64,000 nucleotides of DNA from Fortiea sp. LEGE XX443 (lineage in GTDB: Bacteria > Cyanobacteriota > Cyanobacteriia > Cyanobacteriales > Nostocaceae): positions 1 to 64,000 of the forward strand of contig NZ_JADEXZ010000021.1 of assembly GCF_015206815.1 (NCBI RefSeq). The letters are read 5' to 3'. Positions 55,367 to 64,000 of this stretch are shown here, in pieces. A model generated the notes under the pieces. The model worked only from the letters and a program-made list of their open reading frames with translations. It had not been told where the DNA came from and made no database searches. The position numbers were made by a program, and so were the translations under genes. The number at the start of each line of letters is the position of its first letter. Position 1 is the stretch's first letter.

Positions 55367-55600
55367 TGCGGAAGGCGGAAAGCCCGTTATTATGCGGTTT
55401 TCAAGGTTCGATTTTGCGGATGGACTGATTATAACACTAGAGAATGTAAATTGATTTACAGAAAATACCTGAAACCCAGACTTGTTAAGGTGCGCGGATG
55501 ATTTTAATTTAATTTTTCCCCAAAACCTTACACTGAAAAGAATACAGCAGTTTTTGATGAAAGCTAATTTTCTACACCTACCCATCCGCGCATTTGATAA
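55367..55600 (-). promoter_or_regulatory. CRISPR leader, putative
   Basis: This AT-rich, gene-free stretch adjoins the undegenerate end of the array. On the minus strand an extended -10 sequence TGTTATAAT lies at about 55428-55436, roughly 60 bases before the first repeat. Two copies of CATCCGCGC in inverted orientation flank the middle (55490-55500, 55583-55592). A short frame here is not a gene. Confidence 0.6.
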
Positions 55601-55614
55601 AAATAAACAACAAA

Positions 55615-57042
55615 TTAGCTAATCAAATTCTCTAATGCTACCTGCAAATCTTTTGTCAATGTACTCGCTGCTTGTCTGGCTGCATGACGGTTATTTTGCG
55701 ACTTTTCCCAGCGTTCGGTGACTGAAATTGGTTCACCTACGGTAATTTGCACTTGTCGCAGTCCTAAACGAGGTCTTCCTGGTAATGTTGATTCTTGAAT
55801 TCGAGTTAACATGTCATACATCAGTAAGGCTGTCTCGGCGAACCGTTCAACTGTGGGTTGTTCTTTGAGATAAGTTTCGGTGATGGCGACAAAACTTTCT
55901 ACTATCCGCATGTGCTGCATTCGTAAGTCTGCTTCTTCTGCAATCCAATCTGCGAGTCCGCGTTTCAAGGGTGGTAGTGTATTGATATCTAGAATATCTT
56001 CGCGGTAAATGTAATTCCAGCCTGCTTCTTCTAAACGGCGACAACGGTCGATAAAGTTTCCCTGTGCTTGGATGTCAAAATATTGTTCTGCAACTTTTAA
56101 GCCTGTATCTAATAAGCGATGTAGTCGGGGAATTAGTGGTTGATTGGGTATCTGTGGTAAGTCTTGATGATAAAAGCGGCGATAAAATTCTTCCATCTCG
56201 GTAATGAGATATTCACCTAGCTGACAAATGCGTTGGTAATAAATTTCGGCTGGGTTGTCAGTTGCAGACTGAGAAACTGGCTGTGCTGCTAAACCGCTAT
56301 CAGCTTCTAATTTACTTAATAACCAATTTAGTTTTAACCAAGGTGGCTGAATGTAACGATATTGAATTGCAACTGGCACTATCAATACTGTTTCAGTGCG
56401 ATCGCTTTTTTGCAAGTCTTCTACACACCAAAAACCTAGTTGAGCAACGCCGGGTTCTAAGGGGCTAACTATGCCACTATGTCCATTAGTACCGCCTTCA
56501 GGTGCAACTGCGATCGGCATTTTGCCATTGGCGAATAAATCTCGCGCTGTTTGAATAGCTAACCTATCTAACCGTCTACCACGCCGGACTGGAACGCCGC
56601 CAATCCGAGAAAATAACCAACCTAGCCAATTTCCTGCCCACAGTGTCATGCCTCTATCATAGAGAAAGTAGCTATGTAGTGGTTCTTGTAATTTGATCCC
56701 TTGCTGACGTGCTGCTTTAGGAACTATGCGCGAAAGCAAATACAACATACAAAGGGGATCTTCGACTTCTGGGTGACGAAATGCTATCAAAAAGCGGATT
56801 TTGCTTGCTTGGAATTGTTGATAGAGTTGGGCTAATATCTCTGCGTTCTCGGCTTCAATTTTAACAACACCAGCAGTTAACCAAGGTCGAGTCCGAAAAC
56901 GTAGGACAATTGGCAACAACCACCGCATTATCTGGAGCGCCAGCGGGTTAAACTTTTGGGGAATAAATTTTAATGGTGGTTGAGTTGATTGTATCGATTT
57001 AGGCAAGCTGTTCTCCAGATGGTGTTTCTTGCGATTGTACAA
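55615..57042 (-). CDS. PlsC-like acyltransferase, long form
   Basis: This 475-residue protein has acyltransferase marks: FLIAFRHPEVEDPLCMLYLL (HX4D as RHPEVED), IGGVPVRRGRRLDRLAIQTA, PIAVAPEGGTNGHSGIVSPL and TVLIVPVAIQYRYI. The C-terminal 200 residues are helical and not typical of short PlsC. The frame is open from a TTG at 57042 (used here); the next in-frame Met is at residue 39, near QIMRWLLPIV, so the start is uncertain. It is a third PlsC-type enzyme in the window. Confidence 0.8.
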   Translation of the reverse strand: MYNRKKHHLENSLPKSIQSTQPPLKFIPQKFNPLALQIMRWLLPIVLRFRTRPWLTAGVVKIEAENAEILAQLYQQFQASKIRFLIAFRHPEVEDPLCMLYLLSRIVPKAARQQGIKLQEPLHSYFLYDRGMTLWAGNWLGWLFSRIGGVPVRRGRRLDRLAIQTARDLFANGKMPIAVAPEGGTNGHSGIVSPLEPGVAQLGFWCVEDLQKSDRTETVLIVPVAIQYRYIQPPWLKLNWLLSKLEADSGLAAQPVSQSATDNPAEIYYQRICQLGEYLITEMEEFYRRFYHQDLPQIPNQPLIPRLHRLLDTGLKVAEQYFDIQAQGNFIDRCRRLEEAGWNYIYREDILDINTLPPLKRGLADWIAEEADLRMQHMRIVESFVAITETYLKEQPTVERFAETALLMYDMLTRIQESTLPGRPRLGLRQVQITVGEPISVTERWEKSQNNRHAARQAASTLTKDLQVALENLIS

Positions 57043-57198
57043 TGTAAACTAACCGCACCCACAAGGGGATGAGGTTTCCCGGAGGTCTTTATGAATTTTA
57101 GGTTGTGCTTTAAGCGATCGCTCCCATCTTTTAGTTGACAAAGCCAACTGCGATCGCTCAAAGTCTATCATCCACTTTCAATAGCAGTAAAGCAGCTC

Positions 57199-57921
57199 AT
57201 GTCTAAAAAGCAATTTCCCAATTATCCGTTTAATTCCAACAATCCTTCCTCAGATAAATGGCACGAAAGAACATCACAAGTAGCTTATCGCTTCAATCGC
57301 CAGTATCAAAATCACACTTTTGAATTGCCAACAGAAGTACAGTCTATGCCAATATATCAGGAATGGAAGGCTGGTATTTTGGCTGGCAGGGCTGTTTCTC
57401 CTTTCTGGGAAATTGCTCAACCTCAAAAAAATCAGCACTGTTTGGATATTGGTTGCGGTGTCAGCTTTTTGATTTATCCTTGGCGAGATTGGCAAGCATT
57501 TTTTTATGGGCAAGAAATTAGTAATATAGCGCGAGATACCCTCAATTCTCGTGGTTCCCAACTGAATTCAAAGTTATTCAAAGGTGTGGAGTTGGGGGCG
57601 GCTGATCGTTTAAACTACCCTTTGGATCAGTTTGATTTGGCGATCGCTACCGGATTTAGTTGTTACTTTCCTTTAGAATACTGGAACACTGTTTTGGGTG
57701 AAGTCAAACGAGTTCTCAAATCTGATGGACATTTTGTCTTTGACATCCTCAACCCAGAACAGCCTCTAGCAGAGGATTGGGCGGTTTTAGAAACTTATTT
57801 AGGTGCTGAGGTGTTTTTAGAACCTCTGGCTGAGTGGGAAAAGATGCTCAAAGCTGCTGGTGCTAAGGTAGTTGCACAGCAATCAGGAGAACTATTTGAG
57901 TTATACAAGGTGCGGTTTTGA
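57199..57921 (+). CDS. Class I SAM-dependent methyltransferase
   Basis: The protein is 240 residues. Motif I is HCLDIGCGVSFLIYPWRDWQ, followed by the acidic FYGQEISNIARDTL (Glu of motif II region), and the DFDLAIATGFSCYFPLEYWN-type motif (QFDLAIATGFSC) for the active site. It begins MSKKQFPNYPFNSNNPSSDK with an 80-residue N-terminal part. Substrate is not recognised. It is divergent from the acyltransferase, 156 bases apart. Confidence 0.82.
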   Translation: MSKKQFPNYPFNSNNPSSDKWHERTSQVAYRFNRQYQNHTFELPTEVQSMPIYQEWKAGILAGRAVSPFWEIAQPQKNQHCLDIGCGVSFLIYPWRDWQAFFYGQEISNIARDTLNSRGSQLNSKLFKGVELGAADRLNYPLDQFDLAIATGFSCYFPLEYWNTVLGEVKRVLKSDGHFVFDILNPEQPLAEDWAVLETYLGAEVFLEPLAEWEKMLKAAGAKVVAQQSGELFELYKVRF

Positions 57922-58419
57922 ATAGCTGTAAATCGTTGGACTCGTTTCCCGTTTTCCAGGTATATATACAAATTGAGCTAACTAACGCAGACATAATCTA
58001 AGCAATACATAAAAAAGCAGGGGGGAAGGGAGCTCTTAGCAGGGGAGAAAAGCCACCTACAAGAGATGGGGTTTTAACCAAAGGTGAAAGGGAGCAAGGG
58101 AGCCTGAACGAAGTTCGGTTTGTACCTACAGTCCCCTCTTCTCCCTGCTAAGAGCCCCCTGCCTCTAATCAACAGCATTATTTGTAGATGGTGATAGCCG
58201 CCATCTTTAATTTTATTGAAATTAATTAGCACTAAAGACTTAAAAATAATTATGAATCGATAATACCATTTTGGTGGATAAAACGTTTATTGCATAGCTT
58301 TTTCAGCAATTTATTTGTCGCAATCATTTATGTAGTATACTATTTTTGCATAATTTTCTCAATTACTTCCGATTGAATTACAACTTACAGCAAAATCCTG
58401 GCTAAGATTCGACGACGTT
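57922..58419. other. Intergenic region with the MITE-like element
   Basis: Besides the element at 58017-58162 the region is AT-rich and carries the promoter of the first ABC exporter. No open reading frame appears genuine. Confidence 0.5.
58017..58162. mobile_element. MITE-like palindromic element
   Basis: The ends are inverted: GCAGGGGG...CTCTTAGCAGGGGAGA at the left and TCTCCCTGCTAAGAGCCCCCTGC at the right (near-exact, with a seven-base insertion on the left). The inner sequence includes CAAGAGATGGGGTTTTAACC and CCCTTGCTCC-like words. The same elements occur inverted at 1-205, so it is a small repeated transposable unit without a gene. Confidence 0.6.
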
Positions 58420-60216
58420 ATGAAAATTGGTATAAAACAGTTTTGGAATTTGTTAATAGACTATCTCAAGCCTCAAAAGGGGCGAGTGGCCAAGTTTGCG
58501 ATCGCTCTACTCGCTAGTATTGGACTGCAACTTATCAACCCACAAATTTTACGTAATTTCATTGATACATCTATAACAGGCGGTTCAGTCCAGAACTTAT
58601 TCATCGCCGCATTTCTCTTTATCGGTGTGGCTTTAGCGACGCAAGTCATGTCAATTACAGCTACATACTACGGCGAAAACGTTGCTTGGACAGCGACTAA
58701 TGCCTTACGTGCAGATTTAGTAGAGCATTGTCTAAAACTCGATTTATCTTTTCACAAAGTTTCTACACCAGGTGAGTTAGTAGAGCGAGTGGATGGTGAT
58801 ATTCACAATCTTTCTAAGTTTTTCTCCAAATTTAGCGTTTATATTTTGGGTAGTTTGCTGTTGATTTTGGGTGTAATTGTGGTGATGTTCGCCGAAGATT
58901 GGCGGGCTGGTATGGCTATTTTATTTTTTGCGGCGATCGCATTGTATACTCTAATTCGTCTGCGTTCCATTGCCGTTCCTTATTGGGGAAGCTATCGCCA
59001 AATCAATGGAGAGTTTTTCGGATTTTTGGGTGAGCAACTCACTGGGATTGAAGACATCCGAGCAAATGGAGCGAAAACTTATGTTATGCACCGCTTCTAT
59101 AAAATTTTGCACCGCTGGTTGCCCACTTATCATCAAGCCCGCTTTGCTGATACTATCCTCTGGACGACAACTAACGGTATATTCGCCCTAGGTAACGTCA
59201 TTGCTTTAGCTGTAGCTCTTTACCTTTGGAATCAAAAAGCAATTACTATCGGTACTGCATACATATTTTTTTATTACACTACTCTCTTGAGCGAACCGAT
59301 TGAGCAAATTCGCACTCAGTTAGAAGATTTGCAACAAGCAGAAGCCAGTATTTATCGGATTCAAGACTTATTCCAAGTGCGATCGCAACTGAATGCAGGA
59401 GGTAAAAAGCTACTTCCTCACGGCGCACTTTCCGTTATATTTGAGAATGTCTCATTTAGCTACAGCGATATCCAAGGACAAGCCACTACGCGTCTACCCA
59501 TCAACAGACAAGATCCAAAATCAGAATTAATCCTGCAAAATATATCTTTCCATTTACCACCCGGTCATGTATTGGGATTATTAGGACGTACAGGTAGCGG
59601 TAAAACGACTTTAGCACGCTTATTACTGAGGTTATATGACCCACAATCAGGCGCGATTCGCTTGGGGAATGTACCCATCAAGCAAACTCCCTTAACAGAC
59701 TTACCTAAGCATGTCGGGCTAGTAACTCAGAATGTCCAGTTATTTCAAACCACAGTCCGCAACAATCTCACCTTTTTTAACCAAAATATCAGCGACGATC
59801 GCATCTATCAAACCTTAGAGATGCTGGGATTATCTGCATGGCTCCATTCATTACCCAAAGACTTAGATACTGAATTAGGGCCTGATAGTACTGGCTTATC
59901 AGCAGGAGAGGCGCAATTGTTAGCATTTGCCCGTGCTTTTCTCAAAAACCCTGGCCTAGTAATTTTAGATGAAGCATCCTCACGCCTCGATCCCACAACA
60001 GAAAAACTCATAGAAAAAGCCATAAACCAGCTACTAATTGGGCGTACCGGCATCATTATCGCTCACCGATTAGCCACCGTGCAAAGAGCAAATCAAATTC
60101 TAATTTTAGACAAAGGTCGAGTCAGTGAATATGGTTTGCGAGAAGAATTAATTCAAAATTCTCATTCACGCTTTTCTCAGTTACTCAAGACTGGTTTGAC
60201 AGATTTATTAGTTTAA
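58420..60216 (+). CDS. ABC exporter half-transporter, catalytic-site partner
   Basis: The 598-residue protein has six helices (about residues 20-320), then an ABC ATPase: Walker A GRTGSGKTT (389-397), signature LSAGE (493-497, altered from LSGGQ), Walker B LVILDEASS with Glu 518, and H-loop IIAHRLA. Together with the next gene it should form a heterodimer; the altered signature of this protein faces the altered Walker B of the partner, making one degenerate site. The start ATG is at 58420. Substrate is unknown; the neighbouring iron operon suggests a siderophore or related metabolite. Confidence 0.9.
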   Translation: MKIGIKQFWNLLIDYLKPQKGRVAKFAIALLASIGLQLINPQILRNFIDTSITGGSVQNLFIAAFLFIGVALATQVMSITATYYGENVAWTATNALRADLVEHCLKLDLSFHKVSTPGELVERVDGDIHNLSKFFSKFSVYILGSLLLILGVIVVMFAEDWRAGMAILFFAAIALYTLIRLRSIAVPYWGSYRQINGEFFGFLGEQLTGIEDIRANGAKTYVMHRFYKILHRWLPTYHQARFADTILWTTTNGIFALGNVIALAVALYLWNQKAITIGTAYIFFYYTTLLSEPIEQIRTQLEDLQQAEASIYRIQDLFQVRSQLNAGGKKLLPHGALSVIFENVSFSYSDIQGQATTRLPINRQDPKSELILQNISFHLPPGHVLGLLGRTGSGKTTLARLLLRLYDPQSGAIRLGNVPIKQTPLTDLPKHVGLVTQNVQLFQTTVRNNLTFFNQNISDDRIYQTLEMLGLSAWLHSLPKDLDTELGPDSTGLSAGEAQLLAFARAFLKNPGLVILDEASSRLDPTTEKLIEKAINQLLIGRTGIIIAHRLATVQRANQILILDKGRVSEYGLREELIQNSHSRFSQLLKTGLTDLLV

Positions 60217-60266
60217 TTTTGGTCATGCCAATTTACATAACAGTCTTCTTTTAATTACAAATTATT

Positions 60267-62114
60267 ATGTTATCAGCAACCAAAAAAACACCAGGCTGGA
60301 AATTATTATGGAACCTAATTTGCTATCAACCAAAACTATATATAATTGACAGTTGCTTCTGGATTTTAATTACGGGCTTACCTGCAATTCCAGGATTAAT
60401 TATCCGAGAATTTTTTGATAGCCTGACGGGTAAAGCCCAATTTGGGTTAACATCTTTAACTTGGATTGTGTTATTGTTGGCTTTGAATTTAGGACATATT
60501 GGAATAATATTTGCAGGGCGCTTAACCAAAACTCAGCACCGTTTCACCATGAGTTCATTGCTAAGACGCAATTTATTAGAACGCCTGTTAAATAATCCCA
60601 ATGCTCAACCTGTAATTGTTAACAGTGAAGAAGAAAAAGCTGTATCTCAAGGTGAAATTCTGAGTTATTTTCGTGATGATGCTCAACAAATAGAAGACAA
60701 TGTGGCATGGGTATCAGAACTACTTGGAGAAGGAATATTTGCTGTTCTTTGTCTGGTAATTTTACTAAGCGTTAATGTTCAAATGACTTTGTTTGTTTTT
60801 CTGCCTTTAGTTGGGATGATCGCAATTATTCAACAAGCAGAAACTCATATCAAACGATATCGCAAAGCTAGTCGCCAAGCAACAGAAAAGGTGACAGGTA
60901 TTTTAGGCGAAATATTTAGTTCGGTGCAAGCAATAAAAGTAGCTGGTGCAGAACAAGATGTGCTGAATTATTTTCGCACTCTCAACGACAAACGCCGCCA
61001 AGTGATGGTGAAAGATAGCTTATTAAATGCCATGTTAGATTCGGTTTTTCAAAACATGGTGAATTTAGGAACAGGTTTAATTTTGCTACTAGCTTCGGTG
61101 TTAATTCAAAATCAAACTACTAAACTGACTGTAGGTGACTTTGCTTTATTTATTTATAATCTTTCCTTTGTGACTGGCTTTTTCAACTCATTAGGGAGAT
61201 TCATGGCGTTGTATAAACAAACTGAAGTCTCCTTTGAACGCATGACAGCTTTGCTTTCCGGTGCAACAGCAGATACTTTAGTAGCCAACAATCCACTTTA
61301 TCTGAATAACCTGCGCGATGAGCTACGCTTCGTCAGAAGTGGGAGAAAACAACTACTTCCACCCTTAGAACAACCACAAATAAAAGAAAAAGATTGCTTA
61401 AAATTGTTAACTATATCTAACTTGACTTACCACTATCTTGGTACTAATCAAGGAATTACAGATATCAGTTTTCAGCTACAGCGCGGTAGTTTGACTGTTA
61501 TTACTGGTCGTATTGGTTCTGGTAAAACTACACTGCTACGAGTTTTATTAGGATTATTACCCAAGCAATCAGGTACTATTTATTGGAATGGATTGCTAGT
61601 AGAAGACCCTGCTAATTTTTTTGTACCATCTCGTAGTGCTTATACTTCTCAGATTCCCCAACTGTTTAGTTATACCCTCAGAGAAAATATTTTATTGGGT
61701 TTAGAAAAAGATGATTCTGAAATCGAAAAAGCGCTAAACATGGCTGTATTTGAACAAGATTTAGCAGCTATGAATGCAAAAATGGAAACTCTAGTAGGAG
61801 CAAAAGGCGTTAGACTATCTGGTGGGCAATTGCAACGTTTAGCAGCAGCGAGAATGTTTGTTCGTCAACCAGAATTACTGGTTTTTGATGACCTTTCTAG
61901 TGCTTTGGATGTAGAGACAGAACTAGCTTTATGGTCACGGATATTTAACAATGGAAGTGAAGCACAAAAATGGACACCAACTTGTCTTGTGGTTTCTCAT
62001 AGACGTTCTGTTTTACGTCGCGCCAACCAAATAATTGTGATGAACGCAGGTAAAATAGCAGCACAAGGAAAGTTAGATGAAATTATTAGTCAAGGTCAAG
62101 ATTTAAACTTTTGA
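60267..62114 (+). CDS. ABC exporter half-transporter, degenerate-site partner
   Basis: The 615-residue protein has six helices (residues about 30-320), Walker A GRIGSGKTT (414-422), intact signature LSGGQ (517-521) and Walker B LLVFDDLSS where the catalytic Glu is Asp (D542). The His loop is VVSHRR. Such Glu-to-Asp change marks the non-hydrolysing site in heterodimeric exporters (TM287/288 type). It begins 50 bases after the first half-transporter and converges with the DUF1636 gene. Confidence 0.9.
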   Translation: MLSATKKTPGWKLLWNLICYQPKLYIIDSCFWILITGLPAIPGLIIREFFDSLTGKAQFGLTSLTWIVLLLALNLGHIGIIFAGRLTKTQHRFTMSSLLRRNLLERLLNNPNAQPVIVNSEEEKAVSQGEILSYFRDDAQQIEDNVAWVSELLGEGIFAVLCLVILLSVNVQMTLFVFLPLVGMIAIIQQAETHIKRYRKASRQATEKVTGILGEIFSSVQAIKVAGAEQDVLNYFRTLNDKRRQVMVKDSLLNAMLDSVFQNMVNLGTGLILLLASVLIQNQTTKLTVGDFALFIYNLSFVTGFFNSLGRFMALYKQTEVSFERMTALLSGATADTLVANNPLYLNNLRDELRFVRSGRKQLLPPLEQPQIKEKDCLKLLTISNLTYHYLGTNQGITDISFQLQRGSLTVITGRIGSGKTTLLRVLLGLLPKQSGTIYWNGLLVEDPANFFVPSRSAYTSQIPQLFSYTLRENILLGLEKDDSEIEKALNMAVFEQDLAAMNAKMETLVGAKGVRLSGGQLQRLAAARMFVRQPELLVFDDLSSALDVETELALWSRIFNNGSEAQKWTPTCLVVSHRRSVLRRANQIIVMNAGKIAAQGKLDEIISQGQDLNF

Positions 62115-62134
62115 CTCTACTCATTAACAGCCTT

Positions 62135-62539
62135 TTAACTCAGCACTTCACTATAAAGGACTTCCGGTGTTGGAGGGATGCGTACCAGCAGATGCGATCG
62201 CAGTGTCCCCGGTATTTTAGCAGGTAGAACATATCCGTCTTGACTTTCTTGATAAAGCTGGCTGAATTGCAACAAATCAGTAACATTTTCTTGTAGCAAA
62301 TCAACAAAGTGGTATGTATATTTTTGCGGACAAACCAACGTCGCCGCACAAGAATATTTGCTAACGCAACTCCACAAACACCCCACAGAGTCAATATTGA
62401 GACTGCTGTAAGTGGAATTATTTTTTTGAGCTTCCAGCAGCTTCAGCAAGAGTTGATTTCCTTCGGCGCGATCGTCTGCTTCGTCGTGAGAGAGAACCGT
62501 ACTGCATGATTTACAAACAAATAAGGTATGAAGTGTCAT
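62135..62539 (-). CDS. DUF1636 metal-binding-like protein
   Basis: The 134 residues contain several Cys that could bind metal or an iron-sulphur cluster: FVCKSCSTV near the N-terminus and SVGCLWSCVSKYSCAATLVC in the centre. The family DUF1636 is found in cyanobacteria and proteobacteria next to cobalt/iron or siderophore genes. Its ATG overlaps the stop of the upstream binding protein (ATGA), so it is the third gene of the iron operon. The exact role is unknown. Confidence 0.82.
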   Translation of the reverse strand: MTLHTLFVCKSCSTVLSHDEADDRAEGNQLLLKLLEAQKNNSTYSSLNIDSVGCLWSCVSKYSCAATLVCPQKYTYHFVDLLQENVTDLLQFSQLYQESQDGYVLPAKIPGTLRSHLLVRIPPTPEVLYSEVLS

Positions 62540-63555
62540 GATGATAATGATTTTTTATTCTGCAAAATATATTTGTTGAGGTCATCCAAAATAGCATTTG
62601 CTGACAAGATATTACCAAATATCCAGTAACCAGAATCAACAACATAAACTCTTTGATTTTTAACTACATTCAAATATTGCCATAGAGGATTTTGCTGATA
62701 TCGTTGAAAGTGTTTTTCCGAACCTGGATCTAAGAGTGCAAATAAAATATCTGCATCCAGCAAATCTAGACGTTCTATACTAACTCCTACGCGGGGTGAT
62801 TTCGGCTTAGTAAGTTGTTGTTGTATCTTTGGCGAAGCCAGCCCGATTTCTGAAAGTAAATGCCCGGGAAATGAAAAAATAGTCCGAAACTCAGTTTCCT
62901 GATTTCCTGCATAAAAACGGCTGACACAAACTTTGATTTTCCCTAGTTCCTCTCCCATAGCATTTTGAAATTCTGTAACTCGTTTTTGATATTGGGAAAG
63001 TACTTCTTGGGCTTGTGTACTTTTACCCAAGACTTCACCAATATATAAAAAGGCTTCTTTCCAAGCCGTGAAATCATTCTCAAATGTTACTGTTGGGGCG
63101 ATTTGCGACAAAAGCTGATAATCTTCTGCATTGATGTACTCACCAAGAATTAAATCGGGATTTAACTGCACAATCCTTTCTAAATTTGGCTGTGCGCTTT
63201 TGCCAATGGAAATTATACCGTCGGCTTTATTTCCGAATTGCCTACCTCTGCTAGTTATCAAGTTATGTTCTGCTGCTGCTATGGGTTTAACGCCTAGTGC
63301 TAACACTGCTTCTAAATCTGTTTCATTCATTACAATTAAACGCTGTGGATTTAGAGGAACACAGGCTTCTCCAAATTTATGGCGGACTATTCGACACTCA
63401 GAAGAAGTTAACTGTGTCTTGGTATAAACCCGGCTTTGTATATTACCATGACAAGCAGTGACTAGAAGAAACGCCAGAGTCAAGAGAAAAAATAGAGGTA
63501 GATGTTTCTTCAAAATGCGACGATATAATTTCCAGAATTGGCAAAATTTCATCAT
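62536..63555 (-). CDS. Iron-siderophore ABC transporter substrate-binding lipoprotein
   Basis: The 339-residue protein has a lipobox LVTAC (signal with about 33 residues before C) and a FecB/FhuD-type periplasmic binding fold: RLIVMNETDLEAVLALGVKP, LERIVQLNPDLILGEYINAE and RVGVSIERLDLLDADILFAL. It binds ferric-siderophore complexes passing from the TonB receptor. Its ATG overlaps by one base the stop codon of the receptor gene (TAATG), so translation is coupled. Confidence 0.92.
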   Translation of the reverse strand: MMKFCQFWKLYRRILKKHLPLFFLLTLAFLLVTACHGNIQSRVYTKTQLTSSECRIVRHKFGEACVPLNPQRLIVMNETDLEAVLALGVKPIAAAEHNLITSRGRQFGNKADGIISIGKSAQPNLERIVQLNPDLILGEYINAEDYQLLSQIAPTVTFENDFTAWKEAFLYIGEVLGKSTQAQEVLSQYQKRVTEFQNAMGEELGKIKVCVSRFYAGNQETEFRTIFSFPGHLLSEIGLASPKIQQQLTKPKSPRVGVSIERLDLLDADILFALLDPGSEKHFQRYQQNPLWQYLNVVKNQRVYVVDSGYWIFGNILSANAILDDLNKYILQNKKSLSS

Positions 63556-64000
63556 TAAAATGTTACAGAAAAACTCCCAATAACTGTGAATGGTGCGCCC
63601 GGTTCAATGGCAACTCTGCCAAAGTTTGCTCCTTGAAAATATCTTTCGTCAAAAATATTTTGGAAATTAATTCCAGCCCGCCAATTATTACGTTGATAGT
63701 AGATGGCTGCATCTGTTCTTAAATAACCGGGGATGGTGTATGTGTTGTTGATGTCACCTTGGCGATCGCCTACATAAAACAAACCAAAACCTAAACCTAA
63801 ACCTTGCAAATCACCACGCTGTAATTGGTAAGTTGTCCACAAACTGGCTGTATTAAATGGGACATTGGCTGGGCGATTTCCAGCCAACCCATCATTATCT
63901 TCGGTAATCTCGGCATCAATGTAAGAATAAGATGCAATCACATTCCAACCAGGAAGTATTTCCCCTGCAACATTGAGTTCAATACCTTGGTTGCGTTGTT
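63555..64000 (-). CDS. TonB-dependent siderophore receptor, C-terminal part
   Basis: This gene continues beyond the right edge. The visible 148 residues include QRNQGIELNVAGEILPGWNV, IASYSYIDAEITEDNDG, NVPFNTASLWTTYQL, GLGFGLFYVGDRQGDINNTY and NWRAGINFQNIFDERYFQGA, ending GSFSVTF with the terminal Phe of outer-membrane barrels. These are barrel strands of siderophore receptors such as FhuE/FpvA/IutA type. It is the first visible gene of the operon. Confidence 0.93.
   Translation of the reverse strand, partial: QRNQGIELNVAGEILPGWNVIASYSYIDAEITEDNDGLAGNRPANVPFNTASLWTTYQLQRGDLQGLGLGFGLFYVGDRQGDINNTYTIPGYLRTDAAIYYQRNNWRAGINFQNIFDERYFQGANFGRVAIEPGAPFTVIGSFSVTF

Noticed and set aside
55319-55501. 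Frame through the end of the CRISPR array and leader
   Set aside because: It reads through repeat sequence; the frame exists because the repeat lacks stops, so it is not a gene.

Overview
The window is from a filamentous, heterocyst-forming cyanobacterium of the Nostoc/Anabaena type. Evidence read in the sequence: very frequent GCGATCGC (HIP1) octamers, a complete fraC-fraD-fraE cluster (septal-junction and filament-integrity genes of heterocyst formers), ndhF1/ndhD1, the LysR regulator rbcR, a tocopherol cyclase, short tandem heptamer repeats, and an orphan CRISPR array with a cyanobacterial-type repeat. No plasmid or phage backbone is visible. Most of the window is ordinary chromosome with small accessory insertions.

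Layout. 1-960: truncated IS4-type transposase fused to a G/C-rich interspersed repeat. 960-1690: Uma2-type nuclease. 2.1-10.9 kb: ndhD and ndhF (minus strand) separated by a 5 kb plus-strand accessory block holding a RelE-type toxin-antitoxin pair and a 1291-residue protein with a nuclease-like N-terminus and a NACHT NTPase. This block is the best candidate for an anti-phage system. 11-16.6 kb: atypical thioredoxin, NnrU-like protein, rbcR, a Ser/Thr kinase and a PstS-like binding protein. 16.8-23 kb: GST, an unannotated 35-residue membrane peptide, a tandem CobA/CobO-like protein, fraCDE and a membrane-anchored ferredoxin-reductase/ferredoxin fusion. 23-31 kb: pentapeptide protein, sensor kinase, ArsC-type reductase, sugar permease, purN, CPBP protease, DUF3326, ferredoxin and Uma2. 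31-34 kb: accessory segment with a second toxin-antitoxin cluster. 34-44.5 kb: tocopherol cyclase, tRNA-Arg(CCU), a fatty-acid/phospholipid cluster (plsX-fabH-fabD-plsC), pepA and a third Uma2. 44.5-54.6 kb: EcsC-like protein, hydrolase, acyltransferase, metG, a LabA-like NYN protein, lptC, a fused dipeptide-type ABC ATPase and ssb. 54.6-55.6 kb: repeats plus the CRISPR array. 55.6-64 kb: acyltransferase, methyltransferase, two half ABC exporters that look like an asymmetric heterodimer, and a convergent iron-uptake operon (TonB receptor, ferri-siderophore binding lipoprotein, DUF1636) running off the right edge.

How they work together. NdhD1/NdhF1 are proton-pumping subunits of the NDH-1 complex, and RbcR lies nearby as a carbon-fixation regulator. 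plsX, fabH, fabD and plsC form a lipid-initiation cluster, with two more PlsC-like enzymes elsewhere in the window. fraCDE supports cell-cell communication along the filament. The right end looks like siderophore-linked transport. All functions are assigned from motifs, length and context read by eye; no database search was run.
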